Shown: piece by piece, positions 7,910 through 16,494 of the stretch | Position numbering within the stretch: the first letter of the stretch is position 1 | How the letters are laid out: every line of letters starts with the position of its first letter | NCBI GenBank assembly: GCA_030648295.1 | Contig: JAUSID010000072.1 | Location: 62,001 to 126,000 of the forward strand | Direction of reading: 5' to 3' | Length of the DNA stretch: 64,000 bases | From: Opitutaceae bacterium | Lineage (GTDB): Bacteria > Verrucomicrobiota > Verrucomicrobiia > Opitutales > Opitutaceae | Program-made: the position numbers and the translations under genes | Notes under the pieces: generated by a model | Database searches by the model: none | What the model was told of the DNA's origin: nothing | What the model saw: only the letters and a program-made list of their open reading frames with translations

Positions 7910-10321
7910 TCAGGGTTCCGGTAAGTCCGTCCGCTCGACTGTTGCGAACGGGAATACCGGTTCGCACGTGGACCCTCCGATGGAATTCCGCGCAATGAAG
8001 ATTTCGCCAGCTTCGGCGGGATAGAAGGGGACTGACGTTTTCCACACGGTTTCGCCATCGAGCCTCACAACCAATGGCGATGGCGCGGAAGCCGCGCGGA
8101 ATGAGGGCATCCAAAACTCGATTACGTGCGGATTGCGCAGGTTGACCGGTACCGAACGGGAAAGGATGACGGGTTTGCCCCAATGGTCATAACCAAATCT
8201 CACCTCATCAGCCGCAGTGACCTGCAGGAAGAGAAGGTTGCCCCGGCCGGTCTGCCCGGAAACTCCAATCGGAAATGAATGTCCGACGTTTTCGGGATAG
8301 AGCCGCACTCTTAACCTGATCCCACCGAGGCGGGCAGCTGAAATAGTGGGCAGGTTATCGCCCTGCCAATTCGAGATGATCTCACCACCAAACGGTGAGA
8401 ACCCAGCGGCGGCGATCGCTTCCGGCGTCACTTTGATACTGGCCGTTCGCCACGGTGCTGGGGATACGTGCTCCTCGAGCACGCGCTGTCCGTCCCAATC
8501 GACTCGCACCCACGTCTTGAGAGCCGTGAATTCGCTTCGCGCGACGCGCGACCGGAGCTCAATCGCGCGCGTTGGGAATAATGAACTCATGCTTACCGCT
8601 AGTTGGTGCTGCTCTAAACCCGACTGCCTCTCCACCACCGCTGAAACCTCAAAAGGCTCCGGACCATGACGCGAAACGACGATTCGCAGCTGGCTGCCGC
8701 CTGCCGGTTCTAGCGCGACGGATTCACTGCCTCCCGCGCCGGTTGCGACCAAAACACACTCCCGCTGGCGCGGCGCGGTCCCGGACCGGAGACGCAAGTA
8801 CACTGGTCCGTGCCGGCGACCGCGTGCGGCGTCCCATGCGGCTGCCGGCCGGTTGAGCCAGTACCCGATGCTGTCCAATCTAGGCGGATGCGTGTGACGT
8901 GTACCGCTGTACATGTCGACGCTCGCCAGCAACACGGCAACAGCGCTCACCAGCGCGAGCATGAGTGCGGCCCAAGCCGCCTTTGTGCGATGCTGCCGCG
9001 CAATGGTTGCGTCGAGTTCAAAGATACCGCCCGCTGCCACCAGCATCACCAGCGGCGTGAATTCGGCCTCGTATCGCACCGCTGATGCGAAGAACAGAAG
9101 CAGCGGAGCCATGACCGCAGCAGTTGCGACCATGAGTCCGCCGAGGACTCCGGCGGTCGGACGGCGGAGTGCGATGGCACAGGCGGCGAAAAACCCAAAC
9201 CACGCGACGGGCAGATTGGCGAGCAAACCAAACGAGAATTCGTGAGCCCAGAATCCTGGCGGAAGGTCGGCGGCAGCGGCAGTCTGCAGGAATGGAAAGT
9301 ACCGCGAGCACTCGAGCGGCGAAAACAGGTACAGCCAGAGTTGCGTCAACAGGTATCGGGCGCTGAAATGATCGGCGGCCCCTTCATTTATCGATGAAAG
9401 CTGGTAGCGCTGCCCAAATTCCAGCGGGTTTCCAAATCGGGCGTGATTATACCAGCCGAGCAGCCCTACCACGATTGACCCGGTGGCGAGGGCAACGAGG
9501 ATGCACCGATGGGGGGCTCGTCCAGCTCGAGTACTCTCGCCGCGCATGATGGCCACGGCTCCCAAGGCGGCCAGGCCAAGTGTGGGCCGCGATGCCACGG
9601 CGAGGCCGAACAAGAGGCCGGCGGCTGCGGGCCAGCCCATGCGATCTGAAGCCGACCTGGAGCGACACGCGCAGTACAGCCCCCAGATCGCGGCAGCGGC
9701 GCCACACGAAATGGCAACTTCGTAGACTCCGGGTCGCCGCACCAGCGGCAGCAACAAACTGGCACCGCTTACCGTGAGCAGTGCCCCGCACTGGGCGACG
9801 GGGCTGGCGCCCGGATAATAGCGCCGGCCGAACCATTGGACGATTGCGAGCAATCCAAGGCAGGCTGCGCTCGCGAAGGCAAATACGGCGTGAGAAGTGG
9901 CCAGGTCCGTACCGGTAATCAATCGCCACGGCGCGAACAGAAGCAGGGCGGGGGCCGGACCGAAATAAATATAATAGCGACCGCCGAACAGACTCGCATC
10001 GTGCAGATACGGGGCGCCCTGGCGGGCCGCGGGATCATACGGATCTCTCAACGCCAGCAGTTCCGGAGACGGGGTGGCGGCGATAGACAGATGACCTTGG
10101 AGAAAACCACGGGCCAGCAGTGCGTACAGCTTGGAGCTTTCGGCCGCTGGCGCATTCTCGGGCACCACCGTTACCCCTGGTTCCTGTACCGCCACTATCA
10201 CCGCGATAAACAGCGCAATCGTCGCGGCGGCGAATCCCGCCAATCTCCAGCTCGAAAATGCGCTGCCATGCCGGCCGGTGCGCGCCAGCGAGTTGCCGGG
10301 ACTGAGCGGAGCGGCAGCCAT
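7910..10321 (-). CDS. large polytopic membrane protein (glycosyltransferase-like)
   Basis: 803 residues. After an N-terminal helix (about 28-46) come at least nine more hydrophobic segments up to about residue 470, then a roughly 300-residue soluble beta-rich domain. The YYIYFGPAPALLLFAPWRL block and the many Arg/Trp-containing loops recall GT-C/ArnT-like or DUF-class membrane proteins, but no catalytic motif is certain. Its start is 7 nt after the carbonic anhydrase stop, so the two leftward genes are probably one transcript. Confidence 0.7.
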   Translation of the reverse strand: MAAAPLSPGNSLARTGRHGSAFSSWRLAGFAAATIALFIAVIVAVQEPGVTVVPENAPAAESSKLYALLARGFLQGHLSIAATPSPELLALRDPYDPAARQGAPYLHDASLFGGRYYIYFGPAPALLLFAPWRLITGTDLATSHAVFAFASAACLGLLAIVQWFGRRYYPGASPVAQCGALLTVSGASLLLPLVRRPGVYEVAISCGAAAAIWGLYCACRSRSASDRMGWPAAAGLLFGLAVASRPTLGLAALGAVAIMRGESTRAGRAPHRCILVALATGSIVVGLLGWYNHARFGNPLEFGQRYQLSSINEGAADHFSARYLLTQLWLYLFSPLECSRYFPFLQTAAAADLPPGFWAHEFSFGLLANLPVAWFGFFAACAIALRRPTAGVLGGLMVATAAVMAPLLLFFASAVRYEAEFTPLVMLVAAGGIFELDATIARQHRTKAAWAALMLALVSAVAVLLASVDMYSGTRHTHPPRLDSIGYWLNRPAAAWDAARGRRHGPVYLRLRSGTAPRQRECVLVATGAGGSESVALEPAGGSQLRIVVSRHGPEPFEVSAVVERQSGLEQHQLAVSMSSLFPTRAIELRSRVARSEFTALKTWVRVDWDGQRVLEEHVSPAPWRTASIKVTPEAIAAAGFSPFGGEIISNWQGDNLPTISAARLGGIRLRVRLYPENVGHSFPIGVSGQTGRGNLLFLQVTAADEVRFGYDHWGKPVILSRSVPVNLRNPHVIEFWMPSFRAASAPSPLVVRLDGETVWKTSVPFYPAEAGEIFIARNSIGGSTCEPVFPFATVERTDLPEP

Positions 10322-10327
10322 CTGTTA

Positions 10328-10993
10328 CTATCCTGCGCCGTCAGCCGCGATCGCAGCGATCGCGCTCTCGTAGGTGGCAGGCGCTTCAGCTGCACTGCGG
10401 GCCGTGCACGCGAGATCGCGCAGCAGTCCGTCGCGCAATCCATAAATCCAGCCGTGGACGGCGAGGTCCTGGCCGGCGGCCCAGGCATCGCGGATGATCG
10501 TCGTGCGGCTGACGTTCGCCACCTGCTCGATCACGTTGAGCTCGCACAGCCGATCCGAGCGGGCATTGCCGTCGCCGGTGACGCATTCGAGCCGGCGCTG
10601 GTGTTTGCGCCGCACGTCCTGCACGTGCTGGAGCCAGTTGTCTGCCAGCCCGATTCGATCGCGATGCAATGCCGCCAGGACACCGCTGCAGCCATAGTGA
10701 CCGCACACGATGATGTGCTGCACTTTCAGCACATCGACGGCGAACTGGATCACGGAAAGGCAGTTGAGGTCCGTGTGCACGACGACGTTCGCGATGTTGC
10801 GGTGGACGAATAATTCTCCCGGCAGCAGTCCAACGATCTCGTTCGCGGGCACGCGGCTGTCAGCGCAGCCGATCCACAGGTAACGTGGTGATTGCTGACG
10901 GGAAAGCTGCTCGAAGAAGTCGGGGTATTGGCGGCGGATCTTGTCGGCCCAGGCTTTGTTGTTGGCGAACAGCTGGATGAGATCTCCGGTCAT
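10328..10993 (-). CDS. can: beta-carbonic anhydrase
   Basis: 221 residues, normal for bacterial beta-carbonic anhydrases. Zinc ligands and the catalytic dyad are visible: CADSR (Cys43, Asp45, Arg47) and the VCGHYGCSGV block (His and Cys, about residues 98-101). HRNIANVV follows as usual. The enzyme interconverts CO2 and bicarbonate in the cytoplasm. First gene of a probable two-gene leftward operon. A GAGCTT-rich spacer separates it from the divergent 11103 gene. Confidence 0.95.
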   Translation of the reverse strand: MTGDLIQLFANNKAWADKIRRQYPDFFEQLSRQQSPRYLWIGCADSRVPANEIVGLLPGELFVHRNIANVVVHTDLNCLSVIQFAVDVLKVQHIIVCGHYGCSGVLAALHRDRIGLADNWLQHVQDVRRKHQRRLECVTGDGNARSDRLCELNVIEQVANVSRTTIIRDAWAAGQDLAVHGWIYGLRDGLLRDLACTARSAAEAPATYESAIAAIAADGAG

Positions 10994-11102
10994 TGCGGCG
11001 GAGCTTTTGGGGCGTTGGAACGCGGGTCAAACGGAACTGAAAACCGGTGCGAGGCCCGGCCGGGGCTTGCGGGTGGCATCTCGGCCGGTATGCTCCTGGC
11101 AC

Positions 11103-11594
11103 ATGAAAACCTGGGTTACCCTCTTGGTTTGCACCGGCCTCGCCAGTGTTGTCACTGGTCAAACCGCATCGCTGCCGGCCTCAACTCCAACGGCAATGGC
11201 CGCCGCACCGGGCAAATCGGCGCCCGGGAAGGCGGCTCCGAAGGCGGACGCGAAGAAGGACGAGCCGGGAAAAATCGAGGGCCTGGAGGTGTCGCGCGGC
11301 GACAAGGGTTTCCTCGGCGTGCAAGTCGTCGACGGCCGGTTCAAATTGAATTTCTACGACATGAAAAAGAAGCCGGCGAAGCCCGACGTTGTCCGCGCCG
11401 TGCTGCGCTGGGATCCCAAGTACAAGGTGGGGATGGAACGGGTGGTGTTGAACCCGGGGGCGGAGAATTCGCTGACGGCGGAAAGATTCATCCGGCCGCC
11501 GTATAATTTTAAATTGTTCATCACGCTGTTGAAGGACGCTGCCGGCGGAGAGGATCCCGTGGGCGAGTCGTATACGATCGATTTCCGGCAGTAG
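11103..11594 (+). CDS. secreted hypothetical protein, paralogue of 60615-61031
   Basis: 163 residues: signal peptide (MKTWVTLLVCTGLASVVTG), an Ala/Lys/Pro-rich linker (about 25-55), then a compact C-terminal domain. That domain (KLNFYDMKKKPAKPDVVRA ... PPYNFKLFITLL ... GESYTIDFRQ) aligns along its length with the product of 60615-61031 (SFFDQEKKPIAADAVRG ... PPHVFRVFLVLF ... GETYNFRYPG), so the two are paralogues. I recognise no named domain; a beta-sandwich is plausible. Function unknown. Confidence 0.7.
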   Translation: MKTWVTLLVCTGLASVVTGQTASLPASTPTAMAAAPGKSAPGKAAPKADAKKDEPGKIEGLEVSRGDKGFLGVQVVDGRFKLNFYDMKKKPAKPDVVRAVLRWDPKYKVGMERVVLNPGAENSLTAERFIRPPYNFKLFITLLKDAAGGEDPVGESYTIDFRQ

Positions 11595-11913
11595 TGTGGC
11601 ATGGGCCCCCCGCCCATGGATTTGGTGCGTGGCATGGGCGTCTCGCCCATGAGGCGCATTAGCGACTACAGATCACGGGCAAGCTTGCCCGCCTTCGGCG
11701 GCGCCGTAGGCGGCCAGGGTTTACCCGCCTCTGGCGGCGCCGAAGGCGACCAGGGATGCCCGTGCCACGACAAACCAACGGTGCGATGTCCGCGCCACGG
11801 GATGCGCTCGAACGGCCCGGGACGGGTTTTTGTCCAGCGCAAGCCAGCCCTCCGCTCCGCGGCGGATTGACACACCTTGAGCCCCGCGAGACGGTGATCG
11901 TCCCCGGTTTCTC
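11595..11913. repeat. non-coding stretch with palindromic repeats
   Basis: Upstream of ribBA. Holds two ATGGGC...GCCCAT palindromes (11600-11618, 11633-11651) and an ACGGGC-type copy near 11675-11691, plus two 'GGCGGCGCCGWAGGCGRCCAGG' blocks. I looked for an FMN riboswitch in front of ribBA and saw no convincing one. Confidence 0.6.
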
Positions 11914-13017
11914 ATGACGACGTCTTTGCAAGCTCACTTCGACCCAGTGGAGGAGGCGATCGCCGAGATTGCCCAGGGACGGGTGATCATCGTCACCGAC
12001 GACGAAGGGCGGGAAAACGAGGGCGACCTGATCATGGCGGCGGAAAAGGCGACGCCGCAGACGGTGAACATGATGATTCGCTACTGCAGCGGCATCGTGT
12101 GCGTGCCGACGGTCGAGCATCAACTGCGCCGGCTCGGCCTGGGCCCGATGGTCGCCAGCAACCGCGAATCGCACCGGACGGATTTCACGGTGAGCGTCGA
12201 TGCGGCGGAGGGCATTTCCACCGGCATCAGCGCGTATGACCGCACCCAGACGATTCGGCTGCTGGCGAATCCGCTGAGCCGGCCGGAACAGCTGGTACAA
12301 CCGGGCCACGTGTTTCCGCTGCGGGCGCGCGCGGGCGGTGTGCTCGAGCGCGCCGGACACACGGAAGCGGCCGTCGACCTCGCCACGCTCGCGGGACTGA
12401 GCCCGACCGGAGTGTTGTGCGAGCTCGTGAACGACGACGGGACCGTGCAGCGGCTTCCGGAGTTGATCGAGTTCAAGCAAAAATTCGGGCTCAAGATGAT
12501 CTCGATCGCGTCACTAATCGAATACCGCGCACGGAGGGACCACCTTGTCGAGCAGGTCACGGCGCAGCCCTTCGCGTGCGAATTCGGCGAGTTCACGATG
12601 CACATTTTCCGCAGCCAGCTCGACGGCCGGCATCACCTGGCGCTGACGATGGGCACGCTCGGGCCGGAGCCGACGCTTGTCCGCGTGCACAGCGAAAACG
12701 TACTGAGCGATGTGTTCCGCGCCAAGGGGCTGCCCGGCCACCAGATGCTCAGCGCCGCGCTGGGCGCCGTGGCGGGGGAGGGGCGCGGCGTCGTGCTCTA
12801 CATGCAACCGGCGAATGTTGGCGAAGTGATGGTGCGCAGTCTGACCGTAAAACCCGGAGAAGGGCTGCCGCCGATGGGACTGCGGGATTACGGCATCGGC
12901 GCGCAAATTCTCGCGGCACTCGGCCTGCGAAAAATCCGGCTGCTGTCGAAGAGCGGCCGCAAGATCGTCGGGCTCGACGGCTACGGCCTCGAGATCGTGG
13001 AGCAGCTGCCTTTGTGA
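11914..13017 (+). CDS. ribBA: RibBA-type protein: active-looking DHBP synthase, degenerate GTP cyclohydrolase II half
   Basis: 367 residues. The N-terminal domain (1-205) has the 3,4-dihydroxy-2-butanone-4-phosphate synthase signatures: DDEGRENEGD (29-38), CSGIVC and the GHTEAAVDLA block with catalytic His149. It should make the four-carbon riboflavin precursor from ribulose 5-phosphate. The C-terminal domain follows the GTP cyclohydrolase II fold (VRVHSE, GEGRGVVLY). However, the three zinc Cys positions are Asn262, Leu273 and Gly275, and the catalytic 'RQEGRGIGL' block is absent, so that half is probably not a cyclohydrolase (RibBX-like). First gene of ribBA-ribH-nusB. Confidence 0.9.
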   Translation: MTTSLQAHFDPVEEAIAEIAQGRVIIVTDDEGRENEGDLIMAAEKATPQTVNMMIRYCSGIVCVPTVEHQLRRLGLGPMVASNRESHRTDFTVSVDAAEGISTGISAYDRTQTIRLLANPLSRPEQLVQPGHVFPLRARAGGVLERAGHTEAAVDLATLAGLSPTGVLCELVNDDGTVQRLPELIEFKQKFGLKMISIASLIEYRARRDHLVEQVTAQPFACEFGEFTMHIFRSQLDGRHHLALTMGTLGPEPTLVRVHSENVLSDVFRAKGLPGHQMLSAALGAVAGEGRGVVLYMQPANVGEVMVRSLTVKPGEGLPPMGLRDYGIGAQILAALGLRKIRLLSKSGRKIVGLDGYGLEIVEQLPL

Positions 13018-13098
13018 CGATTCCGCCGGTGGCGGCGGAGGCGGAATCGACGGTTTCGGATTGCGCCGCGCGCTTCTCGCCCCGCCAATCAACCCTTC

Positions 13099-13572
13099 AT
13101 GAGTCTCGACGCTCCAGTGACGGCGACGGTCGATGGTGCCACATTCCGATTCGGCATCGCCGCGGCGCGTTTCAACGGCGAGCTCGTTGATGGTTTGCTG
13201 GCCCGGGTCGTGGCGGCCCTGTGCGACGCCGGCACGAAGGAGGCGAACATCAACGTGGTGCGTGTGCCGGGCTCGCATGAGGTGCCGTGGGCCGCGCAAG
13301 CGCTGGCGACCGGCAGCCAGCCGGACTGCGTCATCGGCTTGGGCGTGTTGATCGCGGGCGACACTTCGCATCATGAGATGGTCGGCGCAAGTGTCTCGCA
13401 CGCGCTTCAGCACGTCGCGCTGAAGACGAATGTGCCGGTGATTAACGGCGTGATTGTGGTCAACACGCGGGCGCAGGCCGAGGAGCGATGCGTGGGGAAA
13501 ATCAACCGCGGCGCCGAATTTGCGACGGCCGCGCTTGAAATGGCCGCGTTGAAGAGGAGGGTCTCCCGATGA
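13099..13572 (+). CDS. ribH: 6,7-dimethyl-8-ribityllumazine synthase
   Basis: 157 residues, the standard length. Motifs: the ARFNGELVDGLL start region, VRVPGSHEVP, IGLGVLIAGDTSHHEM with the catalytic His, and the NRGAEFATAALEM helix. It condenses the RibB product with the aminopyrimidine to give lumazine and usually forms a 60-mer or pentamers. Its stop overlaps the nusB start in an ATGA arrangement, so translation is coupled. Confidence 0.95.
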   Translation: MSLDAPVTATVDGATFRFGIAAARFNGELVDGLLARVVAALCDAGTKEANINVVRVPGSHEVPWAAQALATGSQPDCVIGLGVLIAGDTSHHEMVGASVSHALQHVALKTNVPVINGVIVVNTRAQAEERCVGKINRGAEFATAALEMAALKRRVSR

Positions 13573-14018
13573 GCAAGGGCCAGTTTGCGCAACGGCGGGA
13601 CGGACGCGTGGCGGCGATGCAGTATCTCTACGCGTGGAGCCTGAATTCGCCCAAGAACATCGCGGAGGATCTCCGGGTGTTTTTCGAGACGCTGGAGCAG
13701 CCGAGGGAACATTATGCTTTTGGCGAGGAACTGATCCACGGCGTGATCGCAAACATCACCGATATCGACGACCGGATCCGCACGCTCGCGCACAACTGGG
13801 AGTTCGAGCGGATCGCGAAGATCGATCTCGCGATCCTGCGCGTGGCGATGTTCGAGATGATTTACCGGAAGGACATCCCGCCGGTGGTGTCGATCAACGA
13901 GGCGATTGATCTTTCGAAGCAGTTTTCCAACGCGGACGCGAAGCGGTTCATCAACGGCATCCTCGACCGGCTGAAGGATCTGCTCGGCCGCGACGCGCGG
14001 AAAGCGACGGAAGAGTAA
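13569..14018 (+). CDS. nusB: transcription antitermination factor NusB
   Basis: 149 residues, all-helical, with NusB signatures RRDGRVAAMQYLYAW near the N-terminus, RIAKIDLAILRVAMFEM in the middle and SINEAIDLSKQFSNADAKRF near the C-terminus. NusB binds boxA RNA with NusE (S10) during rRNA antitermination. It overlaps ribH by 4 nt, the common ribH-nusB linkage. The C-terminal DARKATEE tail is short. Confidence 0.95.
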   Translation: MSKGQFAQRRDGRVAAMQYLYAWSLNSPKNIAEDLRVFFETLEQPREHYAFGEELIHGVIANITDIDDRIRTLAHNWEFERIAKIDLAILRVAMFEMIYRKDIPPVVSINEAIDLSKQFSNADAKRFINGILDRLKDLLGRDARKATEE

Positions 14019-14099
14019 CCCCGCCGGTCGGCGCGCGGACAAAGGGGGCGGCGGGAACCGCCGCCCGCCGCGTCTCGCGGACCGCCGGCGATTTTTTCG

Positions 14100-15020
14100 A
14101 TGCGAGCGTTTTTCAAGAAGTTCAAGGACGGGTTCTCCATGACCGTGTCGGCGATTGCGGAGAAGACCGCGGCGCTGTTTGGCCAGAAACCGATCGACGC
14201 ATCCTCGATCGAGACACTCGAGGAGGCGCTGTATGGCGCGGACTTTGGCGTCGAGACCACCGAGGAGATCCTGAACGAGATCAAGGCCGCGTACAAAGCG
14301 GACAAGACCCTGCGGGGCCAGGAAGTCGCGGCGATTGGCGCCTCGGTGTTGAAACGCGTGCTCGAGGGCAGCGAGGGCCGGCTCGAACCGGCCGCGGTGG
14401 GAAACCCCACCGTGATTGTGATGATCGGCGTCAATGGCTCGGGCAAGACGACGACGGCGGCGAAGCTCGCCTGGCTGCTGAAGGAGGATGGACGGACGGT
14501 GGTGCTCGCCGCGTGCGACACATTTCGCGCCGCGGCGGTCGAACAGCTGAAGTCGTGGGCGACGCGGCTGAACCTCGAGATTGTGGCGAGCCATTCCGGC
14601 GCCGATCCGGCGTCGGTCGCCTTCGACGCGTGGCAGGCGGCGAAATCACGCGGACGCGATTACCTCATCGTCGACACGGCGGGCCGGCTTCACACCAAGA
14701 GCAACCTGATGGAGGAACTCGCGAAGATTCGTCGTGTGCTGCAAAAGAACGATGCCACGGCGCCACAGCATCGCTGGCTGGTGGTCGACGGATCACTCGG
14801 AAGCAATTCGATCGAGCAGGCGCGCGTTTTCCACCGGAGCTTCGGACTGACCGGGCTCGTCGTGACCAAGCTCGACGGGACGAGTCGCGGCGGTGCGCTC
14901 GTGGGAATTTTCCGCCAGCTGAAAATCCCGATCTATTTTCTCGGTCTCGGCGAACAGCCCGAGGATCTCCAGCCGTTCAACGTCGACAGCTATGTGAAGG
15001 CGGTCTTCGGGCTCGAATAA
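14100..15020 (+). CDS. ftsY: signal recognition particle receptor FtsY
   Basis: 306 residues: a short N domain without the long acidic A domain of E. coli FtsY, then the NG GTPase. G1 is GVNGSGKTTTAAKLA (about 111-125), the DTFRAAAVEQLK insertion follows, G3 is DTAGRL, G4 is TKLDGTSRGG. Where most SRP GTPases have 'DATTGQN' this one reads DGSLGSNS, a departure worth noting. It targets ribosome-SRP complexes to the membrane. It starts 81 nt after nusB. A degenerate 8-nt repeat array begins 2 nt after its stop. Confidence 0.95.
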   Translation: MRAFFKKFKDGFSMTVSAIAEKTAALFGQKPIDASSIETLEEALYGADFGVETTEEILNEIKAAYKADKTLRGQEVAAIGASVLKRVLEGSEGRLEPAAVGNPTVIVMIGVNGSGKTTTAAKLAWLLKEDGRTVVLAACDTFRAAAVEQLKSWATRLNLEIVASHSGADPASVAFDAWQAAKSRGRDYLIVDTAGRLHTKSNLMEELAKIRRVLQKNDATAPQHRWLVVDGSLGSNSIEQARVFHRSFGLTGLVVTKLDGTSRGGALVGIFRQLKIPIYFLGLGEQPEDLQPFNVDSYVKAVFGLE

Positions 15021-15021
15021 C

Positions 15022-15206
15022 GAGCCGGTGAGCCGGTGAGGCGGTGAGGCGGTGATGCGGTGAGACGGTGAATCGGTGCGTTGGTGAGGGGATTGCGACG
15101 TGTTTTTCGGGCGGCTCGTTCCTGGGAGCGCGGGCGTCCCGCCCGCTAGCGATGGTCGGATGAACGGACGGTCTGATGGTCGGTGAATCGGTGCGTCGGT
15201 GATGCG
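15022..15206 (+). repeat. arrays of degenerate 8-nt words behind ftsY
   Basis: From 15022 to about 15091 the sequence is a tandem array of an 8-nt unit with consensus NNCGGTGA (for example GGCGGTGA, GACGGTGA). A second, looser 8-nt array runs about 15151-15206 (GATGGTCG, GTGAATCG, GTGCGTCG). Between them is one GCGGGC-N5-GCCCGC palindrome (15130-15146). Because 8 is not a multiple of 3, TGA recurs in all three frames. The rest of the 320-nt gap to the next gene holds a terminator and no gene. Confidence 0.8.
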
Positions 15207-15286
15207 ACCGCACTCTGCTTCTCAAGCGGTTCGTTATTGAGAGTGGGCGTCGTCCGGCGCTACGACCGGACGCGCTGAAACCCGCC

Positions 15287-15316
15287 AAAAAAAAGAGCGC
15301 CCTCGTGAGGACGCTC
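15287..15316 (-). terminator. rho-independent terminator of the DUF4142 gene
   Basis: On the minus strand a perfect GAGCG...CGCTC-type stem (arms 15295-15305 and 15306-15316 region, centre CCTCGTGAGG) is followed by eight T residues (A-run at 15287-15294 on the plus strand). It lies 24 nt beyond the stop of the leftward DUF4142 gene. Confidence 0.85.
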
Positions 15317-15339
15317 CCGATGAAACGTTGATGCCTGGC

Positions 15340-16212
15340 TTACGGCTTCTCCGGCGTCTTGTCGTTGCTGCTGCTCGCGTCCGGCTTGGCGGTTGACGTG
15401 CTGTTCGCGCCACCCTTCGTGCTGTTGCTGCTGGTCGTACTTGACGTGGTGCTCCGCCCGAACGTGCTGCTGGTGTCCGAGGTCGCGTCGTTGTTGATCG
15501 AGGAACCGCGGCCACTGTTGTCATCGCTGCGGCCCGTCGGCATGATGCTCTGGCGGAGGCTTTGCGCCTGTTGCAGGTGCTGACGCAGGTGATCAACGTG
15601 CTTCGCGGCGAACGAGCGGACGTCGGGATCCTTCGCGTCCTGCGCCGCCTTCTCGAACATTTTGATGTCCTTCTCGTGCTCGTCGATCATGTGTTCGACG
15701 AATTCGTGGTCGAACTCCGAACCCGACTTCCTGCTCAGCCGCTTGTAGGTCCGGTCGTGGTCGTCATCCTTCTCGATCTTGACGTTCTTGCTGCTCGCGA
15801 TGCTCGAGAGCTCGGAGGCGACGTTCTCGTGGTCGTCAACGAGCTTCTGGGCGAAGCTGCGCACATCAGAGTTCGCCGCGCGCTCGGTGGCGAGCTTGGC
15901 GAGAGCAATCTCGTCATTGCCACCCTCCGCCGCCTTGGTCACGAACCGGCGGTCACCCCAGGAGAGTTTGTCGCCGCTGCGGCCGGTCATCGACGTATCC
16001 GACGAATACGTACTCGTCGTGGACCCGGGGTCGGTCGAGATGGAAGTCGAGCCCGTGCCGTAACGGTCGGTATGGTTGGACGTGCCGGACGGTGACGATG
16101 CGGCACCGGTGGACTGGGCAAGAGTGGCGGTCGCTCCGAGGATGACAGCACATGCCGCGGCAAGCGACAGGCGTGCGGGCACGATAAAGGATCGGGAATA
16201 TGTTTGCTTCAT
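15340..16212 (-). CDS. DUF4142 family secreted protein
   Basis: 290 residues. Signal peptide (MKQTYSRSFIVPARLSLAAA..TLAQS), a Ser/Thr/Gly-rich linker to about residue 85, a four-helix ferritin-like DUF4142 domain (about 88-215; EIALAKLATERAANSDVRSF, KLVDDHENVASEL, EFDHEFVEHMIDEHEKDI), then a Ser/Thr/Asn-rich disordered tail. The paired His/Glu residues in the helices could bind metal, but this is not established for the family. DUF4142 proteins are often linked to stress or envelope functions. Single gene with its own terminator. Confidence 0.85.
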   Translation of the reverse strand: MKQTYSRSFIVPARLSLAAACAVILGATATLAQSTGAASSPSGTSNHTDRYGTGSTSISTDPGSTTSTYSSDTSMTGRSGDKLSWGDRRFVTKAAEGGNDEIALAKLATERAANSDVRSFAQKLVDDHENVASELSSIASSKNVKIEKDDDHDRTYKRLSRKSGSEFDHEFVEHMIDEHEKDIKMFEKAAQDAKDPDVRSFAAKHVDHLRQHLQQAQSLRQSIMPTGRSDDNSGRGSSINNDATSDTSSTFGRSTTSSTTSSNSTKGGANSTSTAKPDASSSNDKTPEKP

Positions 16213-16399
16213 GGCTCCACACGGTAGTCGCGGAACACATTCGGCGCCATGGGAGGAACGGCCGATTACGCCACCGGCAGTTTTGCGTCGGGAGCGGGAC
16301 GGTGGGTCAATCACCCAGAGTGCATCGATGGCGCATTACGGCGGAGGACAACCCGCGTTGAACCGGTGCGATGGGCAACGGGTTATGCGGATGATGCCT

Positions 16400-16461
16400 G
16401 GGAGCGCGGGCATCCTGCCCGCACTGCTCTGGATGCGGGCGAGACGCCCGCGCTCCCAGGA
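16400..16461. repeat. inverted pair of GCGGGC palindromes
   Basis: Two copies of the dispersed palindrome, GCGGGC-N5-GCCCGC (16406-16422 and 16435-16451), face each other with GGGAGC/GCTCCC flanks, so the whole 60-nt element can fold as one long hairpin. It sits between the TonB receptor stop and the DUF4142 start; no other gene is visible in 16213-16494. Confidence 0.75.
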
Positions 16462-16494
16462 ATGGAGCAGCGGAACCCGCGCCGCGGTCGTACT

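Noticed and set aside
11595-11913. FMN riboswitch before ribBA
   Set aside because: The conserved RFN-element sequence blocks were not seen; the stretch is filled by palindromic repeats.
15022-15206. Possible CRISPR array
   Set aside because: Units are 7-8 nt and degenerate, with no spacers and no cas genes; the other word arrays fail for the same reason.
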